Source: Mycolicibacterium sp. CH28
Lineage (GTDB): Bacteria > Actinomycetota > Actinomycetes > Mycobacteriales > Mycobacteriaceae
Length of the DNA: 64,000 nucleotides
Reading direction: 5' to 3'
Assembly (NCBI RefSeq): GCF_004745805.1
Contig: NZ_SRLQ01000012.1
Coordinates: 1-64,000, forward strand
Shown piece by piece: positions 1-7,518 of the stretch. Position 1 is the stretch's first letter; each line of letters starts with the position of its first letter. Position numbers and translations under genes: made by a program. Under the pieces are notes generated by a model. It did not search any database. It was not told the DNA's origin and saw only the letters and a list, made by a program, of their open reading frames with translations.

Positions 1-764
1 TCGAAGAAGTAGATCGTCTGGCCGCGGGTGATGCCGTGCCGGGTCGGGCCCACATCCACCGATACGTCGTCCATCGCGAAAAGATCACCGGCACGCAGGA
101 TTTCGCTCCAGTCGCTCAGGTGAAACGCGAAATGATGCAGCTTTCCATTGGGACCCTTGATCAGGGCGATGTCGTGCGGGGTGTTGCCGCAGAACAGCCA
201 GGAGCCCATCAGCTCGCCGTCGTCGGACTGGTCGGTCACCCACCGCTCGGCGGGCCGGAAGTCCAGGACTTCCTTGAAGAACCGTTCCGAGGTGTCCATG
301 TCTTCGCAACAGATCAGGGCGTGATCGACCCGCGGGACCCCCACCCCGACCAGGTCGCGCGGCCAAGCCTCGGGGTTGAGTACACCGGTTGCCGTCCCGG
401 TCTGCTCGGCCTCATGGTAGAGCTCGAGAATGTGGTCAGACGGCAGCACGATGCGCAATCCGTCACTGATGGCGAGGTTTTCGCCCTTGCTCATTCGCTC
501 GGTGATAGCACCGAACGCCTGGGCCCGCTTCTCGTAGGTCTCGATGTCCTCCGGGCGCTCCACCTTGTAGCCGAGCTTCACCAGGCCGACGCCACCCTCC
601 TCGAGGACAACCGAGTGGTGGTCATACTCGTCCCACGCCTTCAGGAAAACCTTGCCGGGCTGCTCGGCCACCTTCTGAAGGCCCAGGGTGTGGCAATAGT
701 GGCTCAACGCATCGTCCATGTCGGTAACCCGGGTGTGGACGTAACCCAAACGCATGACACTCAT
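1..764 (-). CDS. catechol 2,3-dioxygenase (extradiol, type I), 3' end off window
   Basis: Partial gene running off the left edge; about 254 residues are visible. It belongs to the two-domain vicinal-oxygen-chelate extradiol dioxygenases of the XylE/DmpB kind, which open catechol next to the hydroxyls using Fe(II) and give 2-hydroxymuconic semialdehyde. Two iron-ligand histidines are visible: His148 in RVDHAL and the first His of LHHFAFH near residue 215. The family motif GPTRHGITRGQTIYFF lies at the edge, so the third ligand (a Glu) is just outside. The ATG at 764 overlaps the ferredoxin stop (ATGA), so translation is probably coupled, with an AAGGAA ribosome site upstream. It is the last visible gene of the phenol hydroxylase operon and fits as the ring-cleavage step. 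The family assignment is firm; the exact substrate (catechol or alkylcatechol) is inferred. Confidence 0.9.
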   Translation of the reverse strand, partial: MSVMRLGYVHTRVTDMDDALSHYCHTLGLQKVAEQPGKVFLKAWDEYDHHSVVLEEGGVGLVKLGYKVERPEDIETYEKRAQAFGAITERMSKGENLAISDGLRIVLPSDHILELYHEAEQTGTATGVLNPEAWPRDLVGVGVPRVDHALICCEDMDTSERFFKEVLDFRPAERWVTDQSDDGELMGSWLFCGNTPHDIALIKGPNGKLHHFAFHLSDWSEILRAGDLFAMDDVSVDVGPTRHGITRGQTIYFF

Positions 765-1126
765 TCGACTGTGGTTCCTTTCGATTGGAGACCGGCAGCG
801 GACCTGATACCGCCGGCCAGCCGGAAGATTCCGGCACGGCGAAGCTGGTCATCGTCGCCGAGCCGGATCACGACGTCGGTGACGGGAACTGCCCGACAGG
901 TCAGACAGACGCCGCCGGCACGATCCCCCTCCGGCAGAACGGATTCGGCAACGGTTTTCGGGTAGGTCACCTGACCGGAGACCAGGTGTACTTTGCAGAC
1001 TCCGCAGCCGCCGCGCCGGCAGCCGAACTTGAAGGAGTAGCCACGCCGGCACAGTGCGCCCAGGATGGCTTCGCCCGGCAACGCTTCGACTTCGGCGTCG
1101 TACCCCTCGACCGCCACCGTTGGCAT
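761..1126 (-). CDS. XylT-type [2Fe-2S] ferredoxin
   Basis: A 121-residue plant-type [2Fe-2S] ferredoxin. The cluster signature GCRRGGCGVCK is near residue 40 and the fourth cysteine is in VCLTCRA near residue 77. The glycine-rich run resembles XylT, the ferredoxin next to catechol 2,3-dioxygenase that re-reduces oxidised iron in that enzyme, more than the N-terminal domain of the phenol hydroxylase reductase DmpP. It has no FAD or NAD domain. It starts one base after the P4 subunit stop and its stop overlaps the dioxygenase start. The likely role is reactivation of the dioxygenase. Because no DmpP-type reductase is visible, a second role in feeding electrons to the hydroxylase is possible but unproven. 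The roughly 25 residues after the last cysteine match nothing I recognise. Confidence 0.85.
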   Translation of the reverse strand: MPTVAVEGYDAEVEALPGEAILGALCRRGYSFKFGCRRGGCGVCKVHLVSGQVTYPKTVAESVLPEGDRAGGVCLTCRAVPVTDVVIRLGDDDQLRRAGIFRLAGGIRSAAGLQSKGTTVE

Positions 1127-1127
1127 A

Positions 1128-1451
1128 TCAGCCGACCTGGAACGACAGGGTGTGCTTGTGCCCGATCCCGAGTTCGGTCAAGGATGCATCGTCGCGGACC
1201 CGCAGTGGGCTGTCGTCGATGAACCAGTCCCGTTCCGAACCCGGCTCGAAGTCTGGGTCGGAGGCAGCCCACGGTTCGAGAACGCCAGTGACGAACTCGC
1301 CGAACGGCATCGCCTTGGGGACCCGGAAGGTGGCCGCCGAGGCGAGGAACGTATTGTCCCGCCACCAGACGTGCACGAGCTGATCGTCACCGTAGAGCTC
1401 GACCCGGGACCGGGATGGGAACTTGTACTCCCCGATTGCCCGCACGCTCAT
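1128..1451 (-). CDS. dmpO: phenol hydroxylase P4 (DmpO-like) subunit
   Basis: A 107-residue protein of the phenol monooxygenase P4 family, the small gamma-type subunit of multicomponent phenol hydroxylases. The family pattern is visible: LVHVWW in the first third, then VPKAMPFGEFVTGVL, and GIGHKHTLSF at the C-terminus (compare the LGHKD ending of DmpO). The ATG at 1451 lies one base after the alpha-subunit stop. A longer upstream reading frame exists but overlaps the alpha gene and has random composition, so this start is preferred. It should be part of the hydroxylase heterohexamer, in the subunit order L-M-N-O seen in dmp clusters. Confidence 0.85.
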   Translation of the reverse strand: MSVRAIGEYKFPSRSRVELYGDDQLVHVWWRDNTFLASAATFRVPKAMPFGEFVTGVLEPWAASDPDFEPGSERDWFIDDSPLRVRDDASLTELGIGHKHTLSFQVG

Positions 1452-1452
1452 G

Positions 1453-2973
1453 TCAGCCACCCACCTTTGCGGTCTCGACGCCGGATCCGTTGTGCCAGCC
1501 GACCCAGTTCCGATGGTCGATGGACCCGAGGTACTCGCCACCGTCGCCGTCTTCGATGCCGTACCAGTCGAGAACCTCGGGGACGCTCGGCCCGCCACAG
1601 TTGCCCTGGAAGATCTGATGGACCGGCAGCCAGGCCTGCACATACTTCTCCGGCTCACGCTCGAAGATCCACTGGCAGCCGTCGGAGCAGAAGTTGTAGT
1701 TCTCGCCCTCGAACTCGGTGTTGCGCTGGCAGAGCTTGTTCGGGTCACCGGGCTCGGTCAGAAACATCGGCAATTGGCACACCTGGCACAGCTGCGGCAG
1801 GCCTTGGAAGAAGATCCGGCCACCGTTCTCGGCGGCGCGGGCCGCCTTCTCCCACTTGGGCCGGAAGATGGTGTCGAACGTGCCCGGGTACTGCTCGGCG
1901 AACCAGTCCATCTCCTCGGGCTCGGGGATGGTAGTGGTGAACGCCGCAGCGAAGGAGAACTGGTACAGCGTCCAATAGACCTGATGGCTGTAGATGTCCT
2001 TCTCGGCGATCGCATGCTCGACGTGGCGGGGCGGCTTGATGCCGTAGTAGGCCAAGTCCGGGAAAAGCCCATTGAGCATTTGCTTTTCGAAGTACAGCTC
2101 GAAGGCTTCCTTCCAGCTGATCACCTTCTTGGGCAGCATGTAGTCCATCATTCCGGCGATCAGCGAGGTCAGCCGATACCCGCGCCAGAACCACTTGTCG
2201 ATCCAGGCCTGCACGATCGGGACATTGGCCTCGTCCTGCTCGAGCAGGAATTTGATGGCCTCCAACCCAAAGGTCATGTGCCGGCTCTCGTCGCTCTGCG
2301 CCGAGAACCCGAACGTCATCGTCGACAGGTCGCCGTTGAAGCTCGCGCCACTCATGAACGGAACGAACAGCAGGTTGGTAAGCAGGTATTCGAACGAGAA
2401 TCCAATGGCGATCAAGAACTCGAACGGGCCTGCGGTCACGGCGTCCTCGAAGAACGACTTGGGCACCGACAGGTACCAAACCCGGTCGAACTGGTCGAAG
2501 GAGTTATGCAGGCCGCTGTAATACTTGTTGTAGTTCGACAGTGTGTGGATCTGCGTCTGCGCGTGCCGCATCTCGTCGAGCGACTGGCACAACGCCGCGA
2601 ACCGCGGCCCTGCCCCGTTGAGTTCGCGACCCAGATAGGCGAAATGGCGGTGCGCGGTGTACTCCAACGAGGTCACGCCCTGCAGGAACAGCTTCATCGC
2701 GTTGAGGTAGCGGGCATCGGTCAGGCTCAGGTGCCCCTGGGACTGGGCGAACCCGTCCAGCACGGCGTAGAGCCGCTTGTCCTTCTCGGCCTGGTACTTG
2801 AAGTACGAGTCCACGGTGAGGCGGAACGGATCCTCCCACTTCGACCAGTCATGAACCTTGATTCCCTCAAAGGTGGTGTGCGGGAACATATCGTCCTCGC
2901 TCACGTAGGTGGGGTCCCAGGACAGATCGCGAGTCAGCGCCGAGTAGCGCGCCTTCATTGACATCTTCGCCAT
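1453..2973 (-). CDS. dmpN: phenol hydroxylase alpha (P3, DmpN-like) diiron subunit
   Basis: A 506-residue catalytic subunit of a soluble diiron monooxygenase. All six diiron ligands can be placed: Glu104 (SLEYTAH), Glu134 and His137 (DEMRHAQ), Glu195 (FEYLLTN), Glu229 and His232 (DESRHM). The C-terminal third has the zinc-type cysteines CQVCQLP and CSDGCQWIF found in DmpN and TmoA relatives. Phenol hydroxylases of this type turn phenol and cresols into catechols. The ATG at 2973 follows a GAGGGA ribosome site; the longer frame upstream overlaps the effector gene. It sits between the effector and P4 genes. Electrons would come from a reductase not seen here. Phenol as substrate is inferred from subunit type and from the dioxygenase downstream. 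Confidence 0.93.
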   Translation of the reverse strand: MAKMSMKARYSALTRDLSWDPTYVSEDDMFPHTTFEGIKVHDWSKWEDPFRLTVDSYFKYQAEKDKRLYAVLDGFAQSQGHLSLTDARYLNAMKLFLQGVTSLEYTAHRHFAYLGRELNGAGPRFAALCQSLDEMRHAQTQIHTLSNYNKYYSGLHNSFDQFDRVWYLSVPKSFFEDAVTAGPFEFLIAIGFSFEYLLTNLLFVPFMSGASFNGDLSTMTFGFSAQSDESRHMTFGLEAIKFLLEQDEANVPIVQAWIDKWFWRGYRLTSLIAGMMDYMLPKKVISWKEAFELYFEKQMLNGLFPDLAYYGIKPPRHVEHAIAEKDIYSHQVYWTLYQFSFAAAFTTTIPEPEEMDWFAEQYPGTFDTIFRPKWEKAARAAENGGRIFFQGLPQLCQVCQLPMFLTEPGDPNKLCQRNTEFEGENYNFCSDGCQWIFEREPEKYVQAWLPVHQIFQGNCGGPSVPEVLDWYGIEDGDGGEYLGSIDHRNWVGWHNGSGVETAKVGG

Positions 2974-3017
2974 GGCTATTTCCCTCGGGATTCGTTGAAT
3001 AGATTGATCATTGGTGA

Positions 3018-3302
3018 CTAGTGGTCCCAGCTGATGACGATCTCGTCGTCGTCGTAGTCGCTGATGTTGCCGTAGTAGGAAACAATCGACAGCTGGAATT
3101 CGTGGGTCTCCCACTCCCTACCCAGCTCGTCCTCGATGCTCTCGCGCTTGATCACGAGCTTGCCCGGCGCGTTCACCTTGATCAGTCCGGGTAGATGTGT
3201 CACCCGCATACCGGGGTTGTCCTTCTCGATGGCGCTCACCATCCGTCGGACATCCTCTCCGGACTCCTGCAGATCGACGCCGACCTCGCGCACAGTGGTC
3301 AT
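3018..3302 (-). CDS. dmpM: phenol hydroxylase effector (P2, DmpM-like)
   Basis: A 94-residue MmoB/DmpM family regulatory protein without cofactor or cysteines. These coupling proteins bind the hydroxylase near the diiron site and are needed for turnover. Family features are the paired beta strands with LIKVNAPGKLVIKRESIE and the C-terminal DDDEIVISW. The ATG at 3302 is preferred to an upstream in-frame start that would overlap the beta subunit. It lies one base after the beta stop and 44 bases before the alpha start, a gap large enough for an independent ribosome site for alpha. Confidence 0.9.
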   Translation of the reverse strand: MTTVREVGVDLQESGEDVRRMVSAIEKDNPGMRVTHLPGLIKVNAPGKLVIKRESIEDELGREWETHEFQLSIVSYYGNISDYDDDEIVISWDH

Positions 3303-3303
3303 C

Positions 3304-4314
3304 TCAGCCCTCAATTCCGATGGTGCGCAACGCCTCATTGACCGTGTCGGACGTGCTGGCGACGAATTTCTCGGCGCCCACATCCGCGATGGAGTCCATC
3401 TCCTGAGCCAGATCGATGACTGCGGCAGTGGCCTGCGGCAGGCACTTCGCGACAGTCGCCTGCAGGGCTTCGATGTTGGCCTTGCCGTACTCCGGATCGT
3501 TGACCCATGCGCTGATCAGCGGATTGAGCCACTTGCGCTGATCGGTCCACCAGACACCGAGCTGCTGAATCAGCAGGCTGTAGGCGCCGGCACCACCGAG
3601 CAGAGCCGCCTCGTCGAGGTGCGCAGTGAGCAGGGGGAAGATCATCCGGTCACACAGGTCCAGACCGAAGTTCGACAGGGCCCAGTCCCGCTCGACCAGC
3701 AGTTCCTCGATCAGCCGCCGCAGGCCCTGCAGGTTGGGATCGTCCAGCCACGCGGGCTTGGTGGTGGCCAGCACTGCATCGGAGTTCTCGCCGAGGGCAA
3801 TGCCGATCCGGCTGAGGATCTGCGCGTTGCCAATTCGATCGAAGGACGCGTAGGTGAAGACCTGTTCGATGGTGGTGCCATAGGCGAACCGGCCACCCTC
3901 GACATTGATCAGCTGCGCTCCGGACTCGTAGTAGCGCAGTGGCAGAACAGTTTTGGCCACAAGATCCTGCCAGGGCTGCGGCATCTTGGTCAGCAGACCA
4001 CGGTCGACGACGTAGCTCAGGTTACGGCCGAAAGCCTCGTGCAGAGCGGCTCGATTCACCACATATGGCGTGTAGTAGAACTGCCGCGGATCGGTGTAGG
4101 CGTCGGGATCGGACAGCTTCAACGCCGTGTACTCGGGGTCGTAGATGTCATGCTCCGGATCCCACAACGGCCGGTAGTGGAAGTGCTCGGTGGACTGAAT
4201 GCCGACCGAACCCTCCTCGTAGCGGGTTGCCGGCCGGTCACCATAACGCTTGACCAGCGGGGTGAACGTCTGGCGAACAGGCTCGATGACCTGCTGGCGA
4301 AGCTCGAACTGCAC
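3304..4314 (-). CDS. dmpL: phenol hydroxylase beta (P1, DmpL-like) subunit
   Basis: A 336-residue hydroxylase beta subunit, ferritin-like but without diiron ligands. The signatures FHYRPLWDPEHDIYDP and DPRQFYYTPYV are diagnostic of DmpL relatives. It packs against alpha in the (alpha-beta-gamma)2 hydroxylase. Translation starts at a GTG (4314) with a strong GGAGG site about 7 bases upstream. It is the first gene of the structural operon. A GTTCC-N7-GGAAC palindrome lies 80-96 bases upstream, well placed for control of this operon. No DmpK-type auxiliary protein gene precedes it. Confidence 0.9.
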   Translation of the reverse strand: MQFELRQQVIEPVRQTFTPLVKRYGDRPATRYEEGSVGIQSTEHFHYRPLWDPEHDIYDPEYTALKLSDPDAYTDPRQFYYTPYVVNRAALHEAFGRNLSYVVDRGLLTKMPQPWQDLVAKTVLPLRYYESGAQLINVEGGRFAYGTTIEQVFTYASFDRIGNAQILSRIGIALGENSDAVLATTKPAWLDDPNLQGLRRLIEELLVERDWALSNFGLDLCDRMIFPLLTAHLDEAALLGGAGAYSLLIQQLGVWWTDQRKWLNPLISAWVNDPEYGKANIEALQATVAKCLPQATAAVIDLAQEMDSIADVGAEKFVASTSDTVNEALRTIGIEG

Positions 4315-4393
4315 GGACAGCCTCCGGATTCCTAGAGGTGGCTCGGGTGGGTTAGCAACAGAATGTCGATGCGACGGCGATCACAGTGCCAAC

Positions 4394-4410
4394 GTTCCGG
4401 TTTACGGAAC
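4394..4410. promoter_or_regulatory. palindrome GTTCC-N7-GGAAC, copy 3
   Basis: GTTCCGGTTTACGGAAC, a 5-7-5 perfect palindrome with the same geometry as the two copies at 4869 and 4916. It overlaps the stop codon of the unrecognised gene and lies upstream of the DmpL-type gene, so it could be the operator of the phenol hydroxylase operon. No candidate regulator gene is adjacent. Confidence 0.6.
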
Positions 4411-4827
4411 GGCCACCTCATCGGGGTCTTCCTGACCGCTTCCGATGAGCAGCAGGACCAGCTTTTCGACCTGGTCTGCGCCGGTCAGCTCGACGTTGCC
4501 CAGGTGCCGTGAACCGATCCCGTACAGATGGCCGACTGCCGTGTCGTGACCGATGTTGGTGACGATCCGGGCATGACGCTGTCCGTAGGACATCGCGAAG
4601 GACAGCGCTCCGGCCTTCACCTCGTCCGTCAGCTCGATGCGCGCTAGGTCGTTGGCTGCCAGCACGACGTTGGCCTCACACACCAGTTGCTCCGCCAATG
4701 ACCGGCATTCGACATGTCCGTCGGCGCCGATTGCGGCCGGCAGTCGTCGGCTGGCCTGAATCTCGGGCAGGTCGACGTCGGCCGGAAGGTCCAGAACGTC
4801 GCTCACCCGCAGCATGAAGGGGGTCAT
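4402..4827 (-). CDS. unrecognised protein between two diiron monooxygenase operons
   Basis: About 141 residues from the ATG at 4827, which reads MTPFMLRVSDVLDLPAD. The frame stays open back to 5019 (205 residues), but the extra part would run through the two upstream palindromes and has non-coding composition, so the shorter start is preferred; its ribosome site is weak. I recognise no domain. There are two cysteines, no membrane segment and no signal peptide. The central part (AGALSFAMSYGQRHARIVTNIGHDTAVGHLYGIG, seen in two stretches) looks like a compact globular fold. The gene is not similar to DmpK. Its position, flanked on both sides by copies of one operator-like palindrome and upstream of dmpL in the same direction, suggests a role tied to the aromatic module, perhaps an accessory or sensory factor. 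Confidence 0.6.
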   Translation of the reverse strand: MTPFMLRVSDVLDLPADVDLPEIQASRRLPAAIGADGHVECRSLAEQLVCEANVVLAANDLARIELTDEVKAGALSFAMSYGQRHARIVTNIGHDTAVGHLYGIGSRHLGNVELTGADQVEKLVLLLIGSGQEDPDEVAVP

Positions 4828-4868
4828 GGCCCGATTGTGGGTCGGTGTGACCGCCGTCTCTCCGGCCG

Positions 4869-4885
4869 GTTCCACGTTGCGGAAC
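4869..4885. promoter_or_regulatory. palindrome GTTCC-N7-GGAAC, copy 1
   Basis: GTTCCACGTTGCGGAAC in the divergent region between the unrecognised gene (minus) and the tmoA-type gene (plus). Its centre is 47 bases from that of copy 2. The identical 5-7-5 arms in three places point to one DNA-binding dimer controlling both monooxygenase operons. Confidence 0.6.
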
Positions 4886-4915
4886 GCAGCCGGCGCTGGC
4901 GCTAGGCCCTCCACC

Positions 4916-4932
4916 GTTCCCGCTTGCGGAAC
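4916..4932. promoter_or_regulatory. palindrome GTTCC-N7-GGAAC, copy 2
   Basis: GTTCCCGCTTGCGGAAC, sharing the spacer half TTGC with copy 1. It lies 105-121 bases upstream of the tmoA-type start. A further half-site GTTCCG occurs near 4966. Confidence 0.6.
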
Positions 4933-5036
4933 AAATCCGGCGACTGCCGTGACGTGATTGCGATAGTTCCGATCACGAAGTGTGACGCAAACCACGAGGG
5001 TCCCCTGCCCTCGACGCACGAAGAAAGGCTGAGCTG

Positions 5037-6548
5037 ATGCCGCAACTAGCCCGTTCGGACTGGTATGAGCTGACCCGAGACATGAACTGGAACTTCTCCT
5101 ACGTCACCGACGAGCAGGTGTTCCCGGAGGAGATGTCGGAGTCCTTCGGCGTACCCAAGGAGTCTTGGTGGACGTGGGACGAGCCCTACAAGATCACCTA
5201 CCCGGAGTACGTGCACATCCAGGCCGGCAAGGACACCAGCGTCTACGCCATCAACTCGGTGGTGAACCGCTCCAAGCTCTACGAACAACTCGACCCGGGC
5301 TGGAAGTCGGCAATCCTGGCGCACTACGGCGCGATCGCGGTGGCCGAGTACACCGCCGGCATGGGCGAGGCCAGGATGGGACGGTTCGGCCGGGCCGCGG
5401 CCTGGCGCAACATGGCCATGTACGGCACTCTCGACGAGACTCGGCACGGCCAGATCCAGACTTACTTCCCCTACACGTTGCTGGCCAAGGAGCCCAAGGC
5501 CGACTGGGCGCACAAGGCGTACCACACCAATGAGTGGGGTGTGCTCGCGGCGCGATCGCTATTCGACGACATGTTCGCCGGCAATGACGCCGTCTCGACC
5601 GCCATCCAGCTCACCTTCTGCTTCGAGACCGGCTTCACCAACCTGCAGTTCCTCGGAATGGCCGCCGATGCAATGGGAGTCGGCGACATCGAGTTCAGCT
5701 CACTGATCTCTTCGATCCAGACCGACGAGGCGCGGCACGCCCAGCAAGGCGAGCCGACGATGAAGATCCTTATCGAGAACGGCCGCAAGGACGTCGCCCA
5801 GAAGCTGATCGACCACATGTTCTGGCGGTCGTGGAAGATCTTCTCCCTGCTGACCGGGTTGTCGATGGACTACTACACCCCGCTCGAACACCGCAGGCAC
5901 TCGTTCAAGGAGTTCATGGCGGAGTGGATCAACAAGCAGTTCGTCGATCAGTTCACCGACTTCGGCCTTGAACTGCCCTGGTACTGGAATGACCACTACC
6001 AGAAGGAAATCAACTGGCTGCACCACGCCTATCACCTCGGCGTGTGGTTCTGGCGCCCGACCGTGTGGTGGAACCCGGACGCCGGCGTCTCACCACAGGA
6101 GCGCGACTGGCTGGAAGAGAAGTACCCCGGCTGGAATGACTCGTTCGGCAAGTATTGGGACGTCATCACCGAGAACGCCCGCTCCGGCAATATCGCGATG
6201 ACCTACCCGGAGACGCTGCCGATGGTGTGCAACATCTGCCATGTGCCGGTGTGCACCCCGGCCGGATTCAACGCCGGGTATCTGGACAGCCCGGCGCCGC
6301 TGATCCACGACCACAACGGCCGGCGCTACACCTTCTGTTCGGAGCCGTGCAAGTGGATCTTCACCCAGAGTCCGCACCGGTTCCAGGGCCACCTCGGCAT
6401 CGTTGACCGGTTCCTGGCCGGCATGATCCAGCCGCCGGACCTCAACGGTGCGCTGGCCTACATGGGGCTCTCTCCGGAGGAGGCCGGCGTTGACGCCACC
6501 GACTTCGCCTGGGCTCACGAACCGGCCCCACTGATCATCGCTCGGTAA
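5037..6548 (+). CDS. tmoA: toluene-4-monooxygenase-type alpha (TmoA-like) diiron subunit
   Basis: A 503-residue catalytic alpha subunit of the four-component toluene/alkene monooxygenase branch of diiron enzymes. Ligands fall at the same numbers as in TmoA: Glu104, Glu134 and His137 (DETRHGQ), Glu197 (FETGFTN), Glu231 and His234 (DEARHAQ). The active-site Thr201 is conserved, as are pocket positions Ile100, Ala107, Gln141, Phe176, Phe196 and Phe205; residue 103 is Ala where TmoA has Gly. C-terminal cysteine pairs CNICHVPVC and CSEPCKW are present. Predicted reaction: hydroxylation of an arene or epoxidation of an alkene with O2. It starts at an ATG with an AAAGG site and opens an A-B-C-D-E operon as in tmo and iso clusters. 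Isoprene-pathway genes (isoG to isoJ) are absent, so an arene is the likelier substrate. Confidence 0.94.
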   Translation: MPQLARSDWYELTRDMNWNFSYVTDEQVFPEEMSESFGVPKESWWTWDEPYKITYPEYVHIQAGKDTSVYAINSVVNRSKLYEQLDPGWKSAILAHYGAIAVAEYTAGMGEARMGRFGRAAAWRNMAMYGTLDETRHGQIQTYFPYTLLAKEPKADWAHKAYHTNEWGVLAARSLFDDMFAGNDAVSTAIQLTFCFETGFTNLQFLGMAADAMGVGDIEFSSLISSIQTDEARHAQQGEPTMKILIENGRKDVAQKLIDHMFWRSWKIFSLLTGLSMDYYTPLEHRRHSFKEFMAEWINKQFVDQFTDFGLELPWYWNDHYQKEINWLHHAYHLGVWFWRPTVWWNPDAGVSPQERDWLEEKYPGWNDSFGKYWDVITENARSGNIAMTYPETLPMVCNICHVPVCTPAGFNAGYLDSPAPLIHDHNGRRYTFCSEPCKWIFTQSPHRFQGHLGIVDRFLAGMIQPPDLNGALAYMGLSPEEAGVDATDFAWAHEPAPLIIAR

Positions 6549-6563
6549 GAAGGGATTTCGGAA

Positions 6564-6821
6564 ATGGCATTGATGCCCGTACAGGGCCAGGTCCTCGGTG
6601 ACTTCGTCATCAACCTGGTGCCGATCGACAGCGACGACACGATGGACGTGGTGGCGGAGAAGATCGCGTATCACTCGGTGAACCGTCGAGTCGCCAAGCA
6701 GGACAAGCCGTTGCGGGTTCGCCACCACGGCCACGTCCTGCCGGTGGACGCGACACCGGCGAGCGCCGGGGTGGATCCCCTCGATTACCTCGAGGCCTTC
6801 TACTCGGACGGTGGCCAGTGA
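6564..6821 (+). CDS. tmoB: toluene monooxygenase gamma (TmoB-like) subunit
   Basis: An 85-residue gamma subunit with the ubiquitin-like fold of TmoB. It opens with MALMPVQGQVLGDFVINLVPID and carries the conserved DTMDVVAEKIAYHSVNRRV helix that contacts alpha. It starts 15 bases after the alpha stop, and its own stop overlaps the GTG of the Rieske ferredoxin gene (GTGA). It belongs to the hydroxylase complex. Confidence 0.88.
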   Translation: MALMPVQGQVLGDFVINLVPIDSDDTMDVVAEKIAYHSVNRRVAKQDKPLRVRHHGHVLPVDATPASAGVDPLDYLEAFYSDGGQ

Positions 6822-7213
6822 CAGACGCCGACGTGCGCTGGTACGACGTCGCCGACGCCGACGAGGTATGGGAGGGCGAAGTCCTCGACTTCGACGTCGC
6901 GGGCGAGGAGGTCATGGTGGCCCACCTGCTCGGTGGCGATCTCCGGGCCTTTCAGGGAATGTGCCCGCATCAGGAGATCTCGCTGCTTGACGGCGAATGG
7001 GATCCCGACACAAGCGAATTGACCTGCGGTGGCCACGCCTGGGTGTTCGATCTGAAGACCGGCAAGGGCGTCAACCCCGCAGGATGCCAGCTCTTCCAAT
7101 ACCCGGTGCGGGTGACCGGCGAGAAGATCCAGGTCGGTGTTCCCCAGGACGGGCAGCGGCACTACAACCGCGACACCGTCAACACCACCAGCGCCCGCGA
7201 GGAGGCCAAATGA
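6818..7213 (+). CDS. tmoC: Rieske-type ferredoxin (TmoC-like)
   Basis: A 131-residue Rieske [2Fe-2S] protein. The ligand pair boxes are CPHQ near residue 49 and CGGH near residue 69, with the usual spacing of TmoC. It carries electrons from an NADH reductase to the hydroxylase. It starts at a GTG overlapping the gamma stop, and ends by overlapping the effector start (ATGA). The tail after residue 115 is polar and not conserved in families I know. The reductase (TmoF) expected after the beta gene is missing from the window. Confidence 0.92.
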   Translation: MTDADVRWYDVADADEVWEGEVLDFDVAGEEVMVAHLLGGDLRAFQGMCPHQEISLLDGEWDPDTSELTCGGHAWVFDLKTGKGVNPAGCQLFQYPVRVTGEKIQVGVPQDGQRHYNRDTVNTTSAREEAK

Positions 7214-7518
7214 CCACGACCGATGAGCATGTCAAACGGGTAGGACCGATCATGCGCGGCGTCGACGGCGAGTTGTGCGACGCCGTGATCAACGCGATCG
7301 AGGACGACAACCCGGACGCCGACGTGCAGGTCGACGACCAGGTCGGCTACGTCAAGATCACCACGCCGTGGCGCTGCCGGCTGACCCGCGAGTCCCTCGA
7401 GCGCGAACTCGGGCGGTCCTTCCGACTGGCCGATATCGAAACCAACCTGGCCGGGTTCGCCGGCCGCATCCTCGTCGGCGACGACGAGATCGTCTGGCAT
7501 CTGGATAGAGAGGCATGA
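7210..7518 (+). CDS. tmoD: toluene monooxygenase effector (TmoD-like)
   Basis: A 102-residue MmoB/DmpM family coupling protein without cofactor. Visible features are VGPIMRGVDGELCDAVINAI, then VDDQVGYVKITTPWRCRLTR, and the C-terminal GRILVGDDEIVWHL. It should bind the alpha subunit and tune O2 activation. It overlaps both neighbours by four bases (ATGA at each end), so it is made in step with the ferredoxin and beta subunit. Confidence 0.9.
   Translation: MTTTDEHVKRVGPIMRGVDGELCDAVINAIEDDNPDADVQVDDQVGYVKITTPWRCRLTRESLERELGRSFRLADIETNLAGFAGRILVGDDEIVWHLDREA

Noticed and set aside
1423-2961. Plus-strand open frame of 512 codons
   Set aside because: Antisense to the phenol hydroxylase alpha gene, which has all family motifs; no domain in the antisense translation.
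4828-5019. N-terminal extension of the unrecognised gene to 205 residues
   Set aside because: It would translate through both operator-like palindromes and the divergent promoter region, with non-coding composition.
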